Of a stretch of 64,000 nucleotides of DNA, positions 62,286 through 64,000 are shown in pieces; position 1 is the first letter of the stretch; each line of letters opens with the position of its first letter. The notes under the pieces are model-generated. The model was not told the origin of the DNA. It did no database searches and was given only the letters and a program-made list of their open reading frames with translations. The stretch is taken from contig NZ_CP040924.1 of assembly GCF_006351925.1 (NCBI RefSeq), positions 3,408,501-3,472,500 on the forward strand. Direction: 5' to 3'. The position numbers and the translations under genes are program-made. The DNA is from Clostridium thermarum (lineage in GTDB: Bacteria; Bacillota; Clostridia; Clostridiales; Clostridiaceae).

Positions 62286-64000
<1,715 letters not shown>

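Overview
This window looks like the chromosome of a low-GC, endospore-forming, anaerobic Firmicute of the Clostridium type. Evidence from the sequence: AT-rich intergenic DNA; sporulation genes (spoIIE, spoVT, spoVG, yabP, yabQ, a spoVB-like flippase); a glycine T-box ahead of a single-chain glycyl-tRNA synthetase; formate-THF ligase; and [FeFe]- and [NiFe]-hydrogenase-type proteins. The species cannot be named from the window.

Layout. 1-3.9 kb: the start of a shikimate-kinase-like gene, murD, a small membrane protein, T-box/glyQS and tRNA-Asn. 4.0-7.45 kb: two head-to-tail, almost identical copies of an IS30-family element inserted between the lysS terminator and the tRNA-Asn promoter. 7.5-43.5 kb: a long minus-strand block whose order follows the spoVG-to-lysS region of Bacillus subtilis: spoVG, glmU, prs, (response regulator, histidine kinase, htrA), pth, mfd, prsA, spoVT, spoVB-like, mazG, hup, rqcP, yabP, yabQ, divIC, yabR, tRNAs, spoIIE, tilS, hpt, ftsH, (fhs and a three-gene biotin/carboxyltransferase set), coaX, dusB, a hypothetical gene, greA, lysS. 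purR lies just upstream of spoVG. The tRNA cluster is a perfect tandem duplication (Met-fMet-Leu twice).

43.8-64 kb is accessory and mixed in strand. It holds murC; a heterodimeric ABC multidrug exporter behind a leader peptide and two tandem terminators; an iron-dependent alcohol dehydrogenase; an orphan, active-site-altered [NiFe]-hydrogenase-like large subunit with its maturation protease; tRNA-Pro; a group-B-like [FeFe] hydrogenase; an NhaC-type antiporter; a HAD phosphatase; a cytosolic parvulin; a six-gene sigY-type ECF sigma/ABC operon; a Bcp peroxiredoxin; and the end of an rRNA operon (23S-5S-tRNA-Phe, minus strand).

The observations I rate highest are: (1) the leader-ORF/double-terminator attenuator ahead of the ABC exporter, where the terminator arms can re-pair into an antiterminator; (2) the orphan [NiFe]-like subunit with Tyr in place of the first nickel-ligand Cys; and (3) two matching ECF-type promoter sequences (TGAAC-16-CGTT), one before the sigma gene and one inside the same operon. 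All functional calls rest on reading motifs and gene order; no database search was run.
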